Source: Plasmodium vivax (taxonomy: Eukaryota > Apicomplexa > Aconoidasida > Haemosporida > Plasmodiidae). Taken from it: 64,000 nt of DNA. The stretch is from positions 558,001-622,000 of the forward strand of contig NC_009916.1 of assembly GCF_000002415.2 (NCBI RefSeq), given 5' to 3'. Shown piece by piece: positions 1 to 11,049 of this stretch (its first letter is position 1; every line of letters begins with the position of its first letter). Under the pieces are notes generated by a model. It ran no database searches and was not told the origin of the DNA. It saw only the letters and a program-made list of their open reading frames with translations. Both the position numbers and the translations under genes were made by a program.

Positions 1-86
1 TACTAATACTGATAAGGAGAAATGAAAGCGGGAAAGACGACCGACAGGTGAGTCCAAACAGGCATGGGAATACAATTAGCGGAGAA

Positions 87-3000
87 ATGTATGGGGCCCC
101 CGAAATGGAGGCGAGCGCCCCCTCTGTGGACCCTGAGCACGTTGCAGCGGATAGCCCATATGGGGGGGGCACACCAACATATCAGATGAAGCAGCCGCTC
201 AGCTGTCTAAACTCGCAGAGGTACACAAACAGTGCAAATTTGAAGCAAACACTTTGCGGAAGAGGCGAACCGCTAACACAGGGGTACGAAGAAATATACG
301 TGAAACGCAAAGAAGGGGGAGAAGGGGGAGAAGGCTGGGGGAGGGGTCCTGCCAAAGCGGACAAGTACATCCTCACAGGGTTCATACAGTTCAACCTAGA
401 TTTGTTGAAAAATTTCAAAGTGAACAGTGAGGATAAGGATGGAGGGGGAAGCAACCCCCTGCATGTTGGCAGCCCCTACCTGAACTTCTCCCTCGTGGAG
501 AACTACATCGAGTCGCTGTTCAGACACATCAATCTGAATGACTATTTCACAAACAAGCTTCTAAAACTGCTATACGAAATTTTATTGGAAAATAAAAACG
601 CCGTAGTGTATAATTTATACTACTATACAATTATGAAGAAGGATAATATGAATAAAATTATAAACATTTTATCTAAAAATGTGCAAAATAATTTAAACCG
701 AGCAAACATCACGCTCATCCTGAGGATCCTCTACATCCTGTCCTTTCAGCAAGCCTTCTACAGAAACGGGTTAAACAGCCTGAAGAAAAATGAAAATTAC
801 TCCCTTGTGTATAGAAATGTGGCCAAATATATGGAAGACATAAAGGCAGGAAGTTTTATTAAAGAGTTGCAAAAATGGGATAAACTAATCGAATGCTTAA
901 AGGCCATAACTCTCTTTTTCGAAAGTAAGTACACACATCAGAACGCCCTTTACATATCCGATGGGAAGAAGGAACAGTTTCTCTTGGATAATAAAATTTT
1001 AAAAAAAAAATTAAACAACATTTATAATAGGCATTTTATTTGCGAATATAAAGACCTCATCATCATTCGGAAAACGAACATTTTGCTCAAGGCGCTGGGG
1101 GTGAATATGTTCGACCTCTACAACGATATCGTTTTCTCCGACAGGGAAAAGAAGCCCCATGATTATTTGATGAAGGAGGGTGAGCAGCGGAGGGGACTTT
1201 TCCACCACGTGGGGAATGCCCTTTGGGGGTATTTCGCCAAGGCCAGGCGGTACGTGGCGAGGCAGGCCCCGGAGGACGCTCTCCCCAGGGAGGACCCCAA
1301 GAGGGGGAGAAGTGACTGGGTGGGTGAGCGGCCGAACGACCGCGCGAATGACCGGGCGAACGACCGGGGGAGCGCCCCCCCCGCGGAGGCCCAAACGCAC
1401 GGAGAGGGCGCGCTCACACAGGAGCAAAAAAACCGGAAGAAGCGAACGTACATATATGACCTGAACAGCAAGGAACAGATAAGCGTGGACAAATTCCGAA
1501 ACTTGCTAATCGCACTGAAAAAAAAAAAAAAAAGAAAGCTAAGGATCTTGTGTCTGGACGGAGGCGGAATCCGAGGGCTGCTCTCCATAGAAATATTAAA
1601 ATGCATAAATAGCCATTTGAAGAAAAACATATTTGAGTACTTTGACATCATCTGTGGAACGAGCACGGGGGCCATCATATCCATTCTGATCGGCCTGGAA
1701 AGGGCCCACTTAAATGAAGTGGAATTTTTGTACAACCTCCTGATTAACAAAATATTTCAGAAGGACATGTACGCAGTGAGGAACACAAGATATTTGTTTA
1801 AGCATTCCTACTATGATGCCAATATCTTGAGCAACATTTTAAATTCCTTTTTTAAAAATATGAAGATGTTCCACTACAACGCGGATTTCTTTACGCCCTA
1901 CGTCTTCACCGTGTCCACTCAGATGAACGTCACCCCTCTGCAACCGGTGATATTAAAAAATTACACCGCCAACTTGGGGAAAATTAAAGGAGGTAAGGAG
2001 GCAGATGGGGGTGACGCCTACACGTCATCCAATTATGACCACGTCGGGGATGGGGAAGAGCAGGAAGGAGGGGACGCCGAGGGGTGGGACGGCCAGCAGA
2101 ACGGTGAGGTGGGTGTGGAAGACGCGGAAGGTGCAAACGGTGCAAACGCTGCGAACACCGCCAACCCCGCCAACACCGCCAACACCGCCAACCCCGCCAA
2201 CACCGCCAACACCGCCAACACCGCCAACACCGCCAACACCGCTAACCCCGCCAACACCGCTAACCCCGCTAACGCCGCGAACGTGTTGGAGAAGACCCCC
2301 CACACGAGCGACATCTACGTCAACCAAAACATAAACAGCGTGAGCATTTACAAAAGCTTTTACAACATTTTTGTGAAGTACGTGTTGAGGTGCACCACGG
2401 CCGCGCCCGGCTTTTTCAACTTCTTCTCCTTCGACAGTAACATATATGCCGATGGAGCCATCTGCTTTAATAACCCCACGTTGGTAAGCCTCAACGAAAT
2501 GAAATTAATCTTTTACAACTACCTGAACAGTCAGAAACGCACTCTACTCGAGAGAGTAAAATGCTTTTTCTCAAAAAAAAAAAAACTGGAGGAAGGAAAA
2601 AATAAGGCAATCAATCTGAATGACTACATTGACTGCATCGTAAGTGTGGGCACTGGGAAATTTAAGCCAAAAAATATAAACGAACTGAGCGAAAACAAAA
2701 CGTACGACACATTTCTGCGGTGGGATGTTCTCTTAAAACAAATCGTCTACTCAATCACCAACACGGAATTGACCCATGATATTTGCAACAATTTATTAGA
2801 TAAAAATAAATACTTCCGATTCAACTGCTTTATTAATAACATCAAATTGGATGAAACTTCCCCAGAAATTATTAACAAGTTGAAGCAAATTGGGAAGCGG
2901 TACTTCGAAGATCACGCGTACAACCAGAAGAAGCTCATCCAGTTGGTGGACATTCTGGAGGACAGCCGGGATATCAAGGAGTACCAACAGAGGCAGAGGA

Positions 3001-4274
3001 GGGTGTGGGGGGAATCCTACCTCGATCGGGTGAAGTCCCAAATTTCTGGCTTCCTCTTCCCCAGTCGGAGGGCCGTTGGCCAGGTTGGCAGCTCAAATAA
3101 GGTTGGAAGCTCAACCCAGAGTGGAAGCTCAACCCAGAGTGGAAGCTCAACCCAGAGTGGAAGCTCAACCCAGAGTGGACGCACCGACGAAAGGGGGGGA
3201 GAACTGCCGCCTGCATCCCCCCCAGGCAGCGCAGAGAAGACAGGCGCACAGGCCATCACGCCGCGTACACCGCCGCATAATCAACAGCATACGCAGGATG
3301 AACGGCCCGCACGAAGCGCAGGCCCGTACCGAAACTTCAACTTCGGGCTCGTGGACGAAGGCGAAAAGTTCGACCTGAACAACATCGAAGAAATTCTGGA
3401 CGTCATAAACAGAGGCAACAACTCGGGCAGCAGCACAAGCGCCAGCTCCTCAAACGGGTTCTTCCACTACTTTAGCAACCTCTTCTACAGCAACAATAAA
3501 TTTCTGAAGAAGCTAGAGAGCATGCACAAGAATAATTTCTTCAGTAGGTCCAAGAGAGAAAGAAACAACTACGTCAATGTCGTACCCCTTACAGGCATTC
3601 GAGTGTTACTAAACGAAATATATTTTATCCTTTTGAAAAAAAATTTATATTTTCACACCGATGAGGGATTCTCTAATGTAGAAGAAGTGAGTAAGAAAAG
3701 CTACGACATTAACATTGATAGGATGATTTCGTATGATAAGGTGGCTAGCTCCCAAGGGCAAAAGGGAATCGTCCCCTCAGATGATTCCCCTAATAATGAG
3801 GAACTTTCAAAAGATGAAACAAACACAGGTACCCACTCGAATGATATACATAAGGAAGGGAGTGCCAACCCTTTTGGGGACCCCCCACCTGATGAGGACC
3901 CAAACGAAGGTAGCCATCCATATAGCAAAAAGGACCCATCCAGTGGCCCACACTCGAAAGGAGTTCATGACTTTCGCAATGAGAAACAGACACGTTGCGA
4001 ACGGGGAAGTTTCGAACGGGGAAGTTACTACCAATCTGAAGGTGCACACACAGACGATCCCCTACGTGAGACACTTGTGAGGGACGAAAAAATAAACGCG
4101 CCCGATCTGGTGGACAGCTCATCGATAAGTAAAAAAAGACTGCTCAAAGGGGATGTAAAAATGAACTACATAAACTACAAATTTTTTAAATCCATGAGCA
4201 CAGAATCGACTGACGGGAAGAAGCAGAATATAATACAGTTGCTCCGAAGTATTTTTTTTAAACGGGAGGCGTAA
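87..4274 (+). CDS. Patatin-like phospholipase (left end uncertain)
   Basis: Probable lipid acyl hydrolase of the patatin (PNPLA) family, which cleaves fatty acids from phospholipids with a Ser-Asp dyad. Seen: the oxyanion-hole motif DGGGIRG near nt 1558, the nucleophile elbow GTSTG near nt 1657 and the catalytic DGA motif near nt 2449. Counted from the ATG at 87 the protein is 1395 residues, far longer than a bare patatin domain. It has a long N-terminal region, an Asn-Thr-Ala repeat inserted between nucleophile and Asp, a Ser-Thr-Gln repeat near nt 3105 and a charged C-terminal tail. A run of 16 A residues (1518-1533) encodes polylysine just before the domain. The frame is open to the left edge with no stop, so the gene may begin outside the window. 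The first in-frame ATG is at 87, but a spliced start at 22 is also possible (see findings). Family call is firm; substrate unknown. Confidence 0.9.
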   Translation: MYGAPEMEASAPSVDPEHVAADSPYGGGTPTYQMKQPLSCLNSQRYTNSANLKQTLCGRGEPLTQGYEEIYVKRKEGGEGGEGWGRGPAKADKYILTGFIQFNLDLLKNFKVNSEDKDGGGSNPLHVGSPYLNFSLVENYIESLFRHINLNDYFTNKLLKLLYEILLENKNAVVYNLYYYTIMKKDNMNKIINILSKNVQNNLNRANITLILRILYILSFQQAFYRNGLNSLKKNENYSLVYRNVAKYMEDIKAGSFIKELQKWDKLIECLKAITLFFESKYTHQNALYISDGKKEQFLLDNKILKKKLNNIYNRHFICEYKDLIIIRKTNILLKALGVNMFDLYNDIVFSDREKKPHDYLMKEGEQRRGLFHHVGNALWGYFAKARRYVARQAPEDALPREDPKRGRSDWVGERPNDRANDRANDRGSAPPAEAQTHGEGALTQEQKNRKKRTYIYDLNSKEQISVDKFRNLLIALKKKKKRKLRILCLDGGGIRGLLSIEILKCINSHLKKNIFEYFDIICGTSTGAIISILIGLERAHLNEVEFLYNLLINKIFQKDMYAVRNTRYLFKHSYYDANILSNILNSFFKNMKMFHYNADFFTPYVFTVSTQMNVTPLQPVILKNYTANLGKIKGGKEADGGDAYTSSNYDHVGDGEEQEGGDAEGWDGQQNGEVGVEDAEGANGANAANTANPANTANTANPANTANTANTANTANTANPANTANPANAANVLEKTPHTSDIYVNQNINSVSIYKSFYNIFVKYVLRCTTAAPGFFNFFSFDSNIYADGAICFNNPTLVSLNEMKLIFYNYLNSQKRTLLERVKCFFSKKKKLEEGKNKAINLNDYIDCIVSVGTGKFKPKNINELSENKTYDTFLRWDVLLKQIVYSITNTELTHDICNNLLDKNKYFRFNCFINNIKLDETSPEIINKLKQIGKRYFEDHAYNQKKLIQLVDILEDSRDIKEYQQRQRRVWGESYLDRVKSQISGFLFPSRRAVGQVGSSNKVGSSTQSGSSTQSGSSTQSGSSTQSGRTDERGGELPPASPPGSAEKTGAQAITPRTPPHNQQHTQDERPARSAGPYRNFNFGLVDEGEKFDLNNIEEILDVINRGNNSGSSTSASSSNGFFHYFSNLFYSNNKFLKKLESMHKNNFFSRSKRERNNYVNVVPLTGIRVLLNEIYFILLKKNLYFHTDEGFSNVEEVSKKSYDINIDRMISYDKVASSQGQKGIVPSDDSPNNEELSKDETNTGTHSNDIHKEGSANPFGDPPPDEDPNEGSHPYSKKDPSSGPHSKGVHDFRNEKQTRCERGSFERGSYYQSEGAHTDDPLRETLVRDEKINAPDLVDSSSISKKRLLKGDVKMNYINYKFFKSMSTESTDGKKQNIIQLLRSIFFKREA
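2132..2280 (+). repeat. 9-bp tandem repeat encoding Asn-Thr/Pro-Ala
   Basis: Near-perfect tandem copies of AACACCGCC with AACCCCGCC and AACACCGCT variants, in frame inside the patatin gene. It encodes repeated NTA and NPA triplets, placed between the GTSTG nucleophile motif and the DGA aspartate motif. It is probably a surface loop insertion. Confidence 0.9.
3105..3176 (+). repeat. 18-bp repeat, four copies, encoding GSSTQS
   Basis: Four identical copies of GGAAGCTCAACCCAGAGT in frame in the C-terminal half of the patatin gene. Perfect identity suggests recent slippage or expansion. Confidence 0.9.
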
Positions 4275-4595
4275 AACATTGGGTTTTAGCGGATCCATAG
4301 GGGGACGTGGCATCCCCAGGAGATCCTCTCACTCACCCCTTGACCGCCGCGTCACACCCTGGCGCGTCATTTCCTTTTACTTCGTTTCGTTACGTTACGT
4401 TTCGTTTCCCTTCCTTTTTTGTTTGTCCCATGTTTAGTCCCTTTTTTCTTTTTTTTTTGTGTCAATTTAACCCAAATCAGACGAACGAATGTTTAAGTTC
4501 TTCTCTGAGGATGTTGAAAAGGCTAAAGTGTCCGCCTTGTAGCAGCGGCGCCATTTGCGCATAACGGTTGATGGTATCTCAACTGCTTCCACCGT
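4275..4595. other. Convergent 3' spacer
   Basis: Short stretch between the stop codons of the patatin gene (+) and the P5CR gene (-). It has T-rich runs around 4375-4465 and no supported coding sequence. It probably holds both 3' UTRs. Confidence 0.6.
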
Positions 4596-6301
4596 TCAGT
4601 GCATTGACTTGGATTTCTGGCAGGCACTCTCCACTGCGTCCATGACTGCGAAGGGGAAAAAGAGAAGCACATGATGGGTACTAGGGGAGAAGGCGGTGGC
4701 GAGCTGCGCACAATTTTATGCACAATTTTATGCACAAATTTATGCACATTTTTCTACACACCGCGTACGCTCCGGCGCGCTTCTTACCTGCATATTTGAA
4801 TGCGTGCTTCTCCAGGGTGGCCAACCCCACGATGGTAATCCCACCGGGGGAACACACGTCATCCTTCAGCTGCTGAACGGGGTGGCTCGAAGCCTTAACC
4901 ATGTGAACGGATCCAAGGATCGTTTGCAAAACGAGTTTTTTCGCCACATCCCTATTCAGCCCATTCTTAACCCCCGCATCAATTAGACTTTCAATAAATA
5001 AAAAAACATATGCAGGCCCACAACCAGAAATGGCCGTTGCTATATCCATGTCTGCTTCTTTTATTTCTTGTATATCTCCACATGCGCTGAAAATGTCTAT
5101 TACCTTTTTTTTATCGACTGGGTCCACTTGATTATTTGCACAGAAAACGAGGGAGCCTTGTCCAACCAGGGAGGGGGTGTTTGGCATGACTCTCACAATT
5201 TTGGCCGCCACTCCCACCATCTGCGAGGGGAGGTGTGGTGTAAATGGGGCCAGCCGTTCGGAGGAGCGGCCACGTACACACTGCAAACATGTGTATATAT
5301 ACCTACACATATATACACATATCTACACATATTGACTGCGCCGATGCAGCGCGTCCCTTTGCAGGGGATAAAATCGAATGGAGGAAAAACAGCTTCCTCC
5401 TTGGGTACCTCTTCCAGCGTTTTCAAGTTCAGGCCGCCGCAAATGGAGATGAGCAATTTAGGGCCTGCGTAGTCCTTTAAAGGGAAATGTGAAAAGTGGG
5501 GTAAAAATAGGAGCCTAAACAGAGGAGCTCAACCTGCGCAGTAGAACTGGGCGAGTGAACTCTCGAATGTCCCAGCCCACTAAATATAACCACCTACACT
5601 CATTTGCAACCCCCCTGTGCAGCTTTCTCTCCACATTTTTCAGTCGCCCAAGTGAAGGGCACCTCCTTGGCCTCTCTTTTTTGCTACCTTAATTTCGAGG
5701 AGTACTTTTCCAGCAAGGTCTGGTTTCACGGCTAGCACAATTATGTCGCACGTCTTGGCAATCTGCAGAAAGACGGGGGGTATAGGGGGGTGGCCATTTT
5801 CTTCCAAACGTTAACATAATTACTGTGGATGGCGTGTCATCGTGGGGTTGCTCATCGAGGAAGCATGGCCAAAAAAATTTTGCAACCCCCGTGGCGAACG
5901 CCGATGCCCTCGTACCGATTCATTCGATTGGAGGTAAACGAAGGGAGCTTCCTTCTTCACTGGTGTGTGGTAATAAATATTTTGACTCCCAATGAGCTTG
6001 GACCTTTCTATGCCGTAGGCTAACGCCGAGCCCATTTTTCCTAGACCGATGAAGCCTTAACATATGGAGGGGAAAAGTGCAGAGAGGAAGGTTTAACAAA
6101 CGGTGAGAAACGGTGCGGAGAACCACTCAAAAGGACTGGCTCATTTTTGAACGTCTTAGTGGGACCCGCTCCCCCTGGAGAAAGGGGCCTCCAAAGGGGG
6201 CGTATCTACACATGCAGGGGTGACGTCGAGGCATAATTAGGGCTAAAAAAAAAATAAATAATATAAAAAAGGATTAACTTACCCACGCGGATGTTTTCCA
6301 T
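4596..6301 (-). CDS. P5CR: Pyrroline-5-carboxylate reductase, six exons
   Basis: Last step of proline synthesis: NAD(P)H-dependent reduction of pyrroline-5-carboxylate to proline, expected in the cytosol. Exons on the minus strand, all with GT-AG borders and consistent phase: 6301-6283, 6055-5916, 5762-5688, 5474-5409, 5220-4788, 4645-4596, giving 260 residues, the usual size for the family. The dinucleotide-binding motif GFIGLGKMG starts at residue 7 and is only completed by joining a 19-nt first exon to exon 2. Exon 3 gives the conserved DIIVLAVKP strand. Exon 5 carries the family hallmark RVMPNTPSLVG and the dimer-forming helices ending in a conserved CSPGGITI segment. The last exon encodes VMDAVESACQKSK, typical of the family C-terminus. 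A gene finder could easily lose the tiny first exon. Confidence 0.93.
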
Positions 6302-7496
6302 TCTGCTGCAGCGGCTGATTCAATGAACTTGATTTACGAAAAGAGACTTTGCAGAGCAGGAGGGGGGTACTACTTCCCAGTTTTCTATTTTTTTTTTTTC
6401 TCCCGTTAGGATTGAAAGTCAAGATGGGGAGGAAATTCCTATCGATGGTAAAATATTGGGGTGGTTAATAAAATGATGAAAATACTTCTAATTATAAAAA
6501 GAGTATAAATAATGACGCATAAATGGGCTAACAATCGGGGAAGGAGTAATCACGACAATACAACTGCAAGCACAGCTGGTGAAAGTGATACCTTTTAGAG
6601 GAACGTTCTCTCCACCTCCTATGCTACATTCCCGCATGCAGCGCATTTTTCTACGCCGCCTGTGCAGAACGAGATGAACTACAAACAGATGGATGCCACA
6701 CCATATGAACGTCCCTACGCACGTTAACATAGAACTATGCAACGCTGAAAAGCACAGTTTTGTAAATCATAAGGCGTGTTCCTTTTTTATGCTTTCCCTT
6801 GGGGGACTACGCAGAGGAGTGACTCACCTGTGCCGATCCTTTCCCCATAATGAATAAAAAAAGATTGACGTGGGAGTTGCATAGTTAGTTTTTTTTTTTT
6901 TTTTTTTTCCTTTTAAGATAAATAAATGGGTAAAAAATGGTTCGAAAAAAAAAAGGGGTACCTAACGGGTTACCGACAGGGCTACCGTTTCGATGATGCA
7001 TACGTTTTATATGTATTCTCAGTTTGGCATGGCCATGGCAGGAAGTAACAGGGGAGGGTTGGGGGAGTGACCCTTCCTGTTCGGCTCCCCACGATGGGTC
7101 CTTCAACGTGTATACACGGTTGGATGGCTGGCTGCCTGGCTGGCACAGTATGCAACGCCGTGACAAGAAAATGGACCATTCGTCACGCAGCGGTGATTAT
7201 TTAGAACGCCCGCCGAACAGACAGAGCTAAATTTTCATGTGCACAGTAAGCGGTGTCACTGAGCAAGGGAGTAACTCGGGTAGTCCCCCCGCTTCTAAAT
7301 TGACTGCCACACCGCCTGCTTTGCGAAAGGGGCCGATTGCACAGTTGCAGATTGCACCGGTTGGGATGACCCCCAAAGTGGGGACCAAATCCGACGCAAC
7401 TTCGCCCTTTCGACAAAGCCCGCTTCGTCTTTTTTCGTCTTTTTTTGGGGAGGAAAATCTTAAGTGAACTGCCTACTTGCGTGAAAGAAGGGACTC
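6302..7496. other. Spacer: P5CR upstream region and CCT delta downstream region
   Basis: About 1.2 kb with no supported gene. It lies upstream of P5CR and downstream of CCT delta, both on the minus strand. It contains poly-T and poly-A runs (for example near 6385 and 6890-6910), so the P5CR promoter and the CCT delta 3' UTR are expected here. Confidence 0.5.
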
Positions 7497-9817
7497 TCAC
7501 CTACAAATGACCGTGTCGTCAATTTTGAGAATCATCATGACGGTTTCGGTAGCCAACTTGATCGCGGTGGACGTGACTAGCAAAGGCTGTATGACGTTTT
7601 CGTCGATCATGTTCGATATAGTGCCCGTGCGGATGTTTATCCCGAAGTACTTATGCCCCTCCGCATGTTTGTTCCTCAATTCTGTGACAATGTGAAGTGG
7701 CGACAGGCCTGCGTTTTCCGCTAACGTGTATGGGATTAATTCCAAAGCATCTGAAAAGGCTTTGACGCAAATTTGCTTCGAGCCTTTGAGAGTATTTGCC
7801 CACTGGTACAACTTTTGGGACAGCTCCATTTCTGGGGCAGCTCCTCCAGGTAAAATGGCCTTCTCTTTAATTAAGCTTCGAACAACACAGAGGGCATCAT
7901 GTAGAGACCTTTCCGCTTCATCCAGCATAAGGTTATTGGAAGCTCTTAACAAAACAGAAATGGTATTTTTGGACTCCACTCCGGTAATTTTAACAATCTC
8001 CCCATACCCAATCGATTCTGTGATGACACTTTCAGCATAGCCTAACTTATCCGGAGTGAAATAATCCAAACTGGCAACAGGAACGCAATTGCAAGTTTTC
8101 GAAATGAATTCTATATCCTCCCTTTCGATGTCCTTTATTACCATAATTTTGGACTTGGCTAAAAAATCGAGAGCTAAATCGTTGACGGCATCTCGAAGGA
8201 TACTCTTCTGTATGAGCAGTAAGTTACAACCAGTTGAAGCAATTTTCTTTATCATCTTGGCGATGATTACTCTCTCTTCTCTGAGCAATCGATCCATGCT
8301 ATTGTAATCCTTAACCACCACTGTGTTATCCATATCTGTTTTGGGTAAAGAGAGGCAGAACTGTATGAGTCCAATTTTCGCTTGGGACAAATTTTTTATT
8401 CCGTGTGCCCTCTTGCTAATTTTGTTGCTCGTGAATATCAAGCCATCTACAATTTCCGTGTCTTCAATTGTGCCTCCCAATTTTTTTACAATTCTTATGT
8501 TGTTCAAATCTACATTCGTGTCTTTATTAATATCTGTTATTTTTAAAATGACATCTACTGCTATTGGGGCCAGGAGAGACGAATTATGGGAAACCACCTT
8601 CGAGTTTAAAGACGTTATAGCATTTTGAATTAACATATTTTTATCATTCAGGTCTATTGGGATGGACATGCTTCTTAATATCTCTTCGCTCTTCAATGAT
8701 GCTTCGAAAAAACTTTCCGAAATTTTTTGGCAGTGGATATTTTTGTCTAGCAACGATTTGCACACATTTAGGAGGGACCCGCACATCACCACTACGGATG
8801 TTGTGCCGTCCCCTGCCTCTACGTCCTGGGCCTTGCTCAGCTCCACGATCATCTTGGCCGTCGGGTGCGCCACGGCCATTTCCTTCAGGATCGTCGCTCC
8901 GTCGTTCGTGATGATCACTCCTCCTTTTCCGTCCTCGATCTGGGGGGTAACCACACGGGAAGGGGGATGAAATTGCGTAAACGAGTGGCGAATGAAACTG
9001 CGTAAACGAGTGGCGAATGAAACTGCGTAAATGGTGTCGGATGAAATGACGCAAACGAGCGGCGGATGAAATTACGCAGTGTGGTGGTCGTACAAATCGC
9101 CCACTACGCAACGGCGGAACACCGCACGAACCATTTTGTCCATGCCCTTCGGGCCCAGGCTCGTCCTCGTCACGTCCGCCACGGCCTTCGCCGCCAAGAT
9201 GTTCATCTGCCTCACGTCGCTCTGCTTTTCATTTCTGTTCAGGTTCTCCGCGCTCCTGTTTTCTGCAGGGGTGAAAAAAGGGGCGATAAAAGGGGCAATA
9301 AAGGGGCGATAAACGGGGCAATAAAAGGGGAAATAAACGGGGCGATAAAAGGATTACGCAAAACTTATGCCGCTATGGAGTAACTGCGAATGCACGTGCG
9401 GCCTACGGATGAGGCACTCTCATCGCAACCCTCCCGGCGTCGCATTAAGGTGGGTACACACTGCGTGGTAAACACAACGTCCAACACGTTAATGTGTGCT
9501 CAACGGGGAGGCTCTTTCATCCGTATGGCGATCTTTGAGCAAAAAGGCAGGCACGCCAACCCGCCAGTGTAGCAACAGGTCAACCATTTGGAATACACCC
9601 CAAAGAGAAATGCATAGCAAAAAAACAAAAAAAAAGGGGGGAACCACCTCTGGGGAGGCAAATCATCCCCCCAGAAAAAACTAAAAAACGGCACTCTTCG
9701 CCCATTTGGACATACACAAAGGAATGATGCGGAGGGACTGCCCCATCACATGTAGAATGTGTCCCTCTCCGTAAAAACATTCCGCTCACGAATTGTATTA
9801 CTTGCAACTTCAGCCAT
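7497..9817 (-). CDS. CCT4: T-complex protein 1 subunit delta (CCT4), three exons
   Basis: Subunit delta of the cytosolic chaperonin TRiC/CCT, which folds actin, tubulin and other clients using ATP. Exons on the minus strand: 9817-9802, 9262-9132 and 8939-7497, giving 529 residues, normal for the family. An alternative donor ends exon 1 at 9790 (GTGAGC instead of GTAATA) and adds four residues; both keep frame. Exon 2 gives TSLGPKGMDKM and exon 3 begins IEDGKGG. ATP-site motifs NDGATIL and GDGTTS are present, and GGAAPE lies near the C-terminal third. The delta assignment rests on the segments VVVKDYNSMDRLLREER and KSILRDAVNDLALDFL, which are typical of CCT4. The protein ends in KIDDTVICR, matching the family ending. 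The first intron is about 540 nt and carries a small tandem repeat. Confidence 0.94.
9275..9352 (+). repeat. Degenerate GGGGCGATAAA tandem repeat in CCT4 intron 1
   Basis: About six to seven imperfect units alternating GGGGCGATAAAA, GGGGCAATAAA and GGGGAAATAAAC. It lies entirely in the first intron of the CCT delta gene. No function is apparent. Confidence 0.75.
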
Positions 9818-11049
9818 TTTTATTGCTCCTACTACTGTACAGGGGTTATCTGTTTTGTTTCTCCTTTTGTGTGTGGCGTATCCTCAATTGGGCTGGAAGC
9901 TCATATGTGCTTTGTGCCCTTACGAGGGAGTGGTGCCTGTTCCAAGTGGTTAAGACTTTGCAAAGCTGATGCAATCCAGAAATGAAAAAAAAAAAAAAAA
10001 TCACAAGAAGGGGTGGAAAAGCGAACGGGCTAACGAACAGGCTAACGAACAGGGTAACAAAAAAAAAAACACTTCGCGCAGTTATAGATTTTTTTCTCCA
10101 ACTAAAACAAACTTATAGGGGAACGCACGGATGTAGAAAAAAAAAAAAAAAAAAGCTAAATAAAATGGCTACAAAAAGGAACAATAAATTATGGCCATTT
10201 TTTCGCTAAACTCACTAAAGGTAAAGAAGAAATATGTGCTGATAACAGTCCACATGTTTTTGTTTTTGTTTTTGTTTTTGTTTTTATTTTTATTTTTTTT
10301 TTTTCTGCCCCTGCACAATTATTTTATGCGTACAAGTACGTATACCCCATATGCTATATTTTTTCTCACGCCACTGTGCCAGTGTGGCACGGCAGGGCTA
10401 CTACTCCCCGTGGATCGTTGTCGCCAACGGGGCGGCCCACAAAAGTGCGCCCTTATATAAGCAAATGCGCTTATAAAACGCAGTTATTGTATGCCTTTTT
10501 TTTTTCTTTTTTTTCGTAGCGGGAATAGTAGTACAAATATAATATGACTCCTTGAATTTTCCAACTTTTTATACCTTTTCAATTTTTTTTTTTGTTTTTT
10601 TTGTTCAGCCGCAGTGCATGCCATGTGAGCCCCACAGTACAGCTGCACGGAGTTACGCTTGCGTACGAGCTCACGTCCGTAGCTACGTTCCTGGGGGAAA
10701 GATAAAAATAAAAAAGATTGCAATTAACTTCGTTAGTTCGTTCAGCGCTTACTGTTTGTGCGACGCTTATGCACGCTTGAGAGCGGCGCGTTTGTTCCCT
10801 GGCCACTCTCCTTTTCCTATAGAAGAGGCTCTCCAGGAGTTTCCACTTGGCGCATTTGTTTTATTTGGACCAAAGTGGAAAACTCCCCCCGTAATCTGGC
10901 TCGCAGTCGTCCATCCCCGCGACGATGATTTGAGCGAGGCCCGCAGGGAAGTGACCTTCTTCAGGCCCGCGCGTTGGCTTCATCTGCCGGGTTGCTTCTC
11001 CACCTCGTTGGCTTCATCTTCCGGGTCGCTTCCTCACCGCGGCGGCAAC
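9818..11049. promoter_or_regulatory. Divergent upstream region between CCT4 and UTP21
   Basis: About 1.2 kb separating two genes that start in opposite directions, so it should hold both promoters and 5' UTRs. It contains poly-A runs near 9983 and 10138, a TTTTTG repeat near 10258-10285, and a short GGCTAACGAACA repeat near 10025-10055. A frame without stops runs from about 10552 into UTP21; its first ATG is at 10618. No defined promoter element was recognised. Confidence 0.5.

Noticed and set aside
10552..11049. In-frame stretch before UTP21
   Set aside because: It starts at a TTG codon in the frame, its sequence is unlike any WD protein, and a good ATG at 11050 precedes the conserved part.
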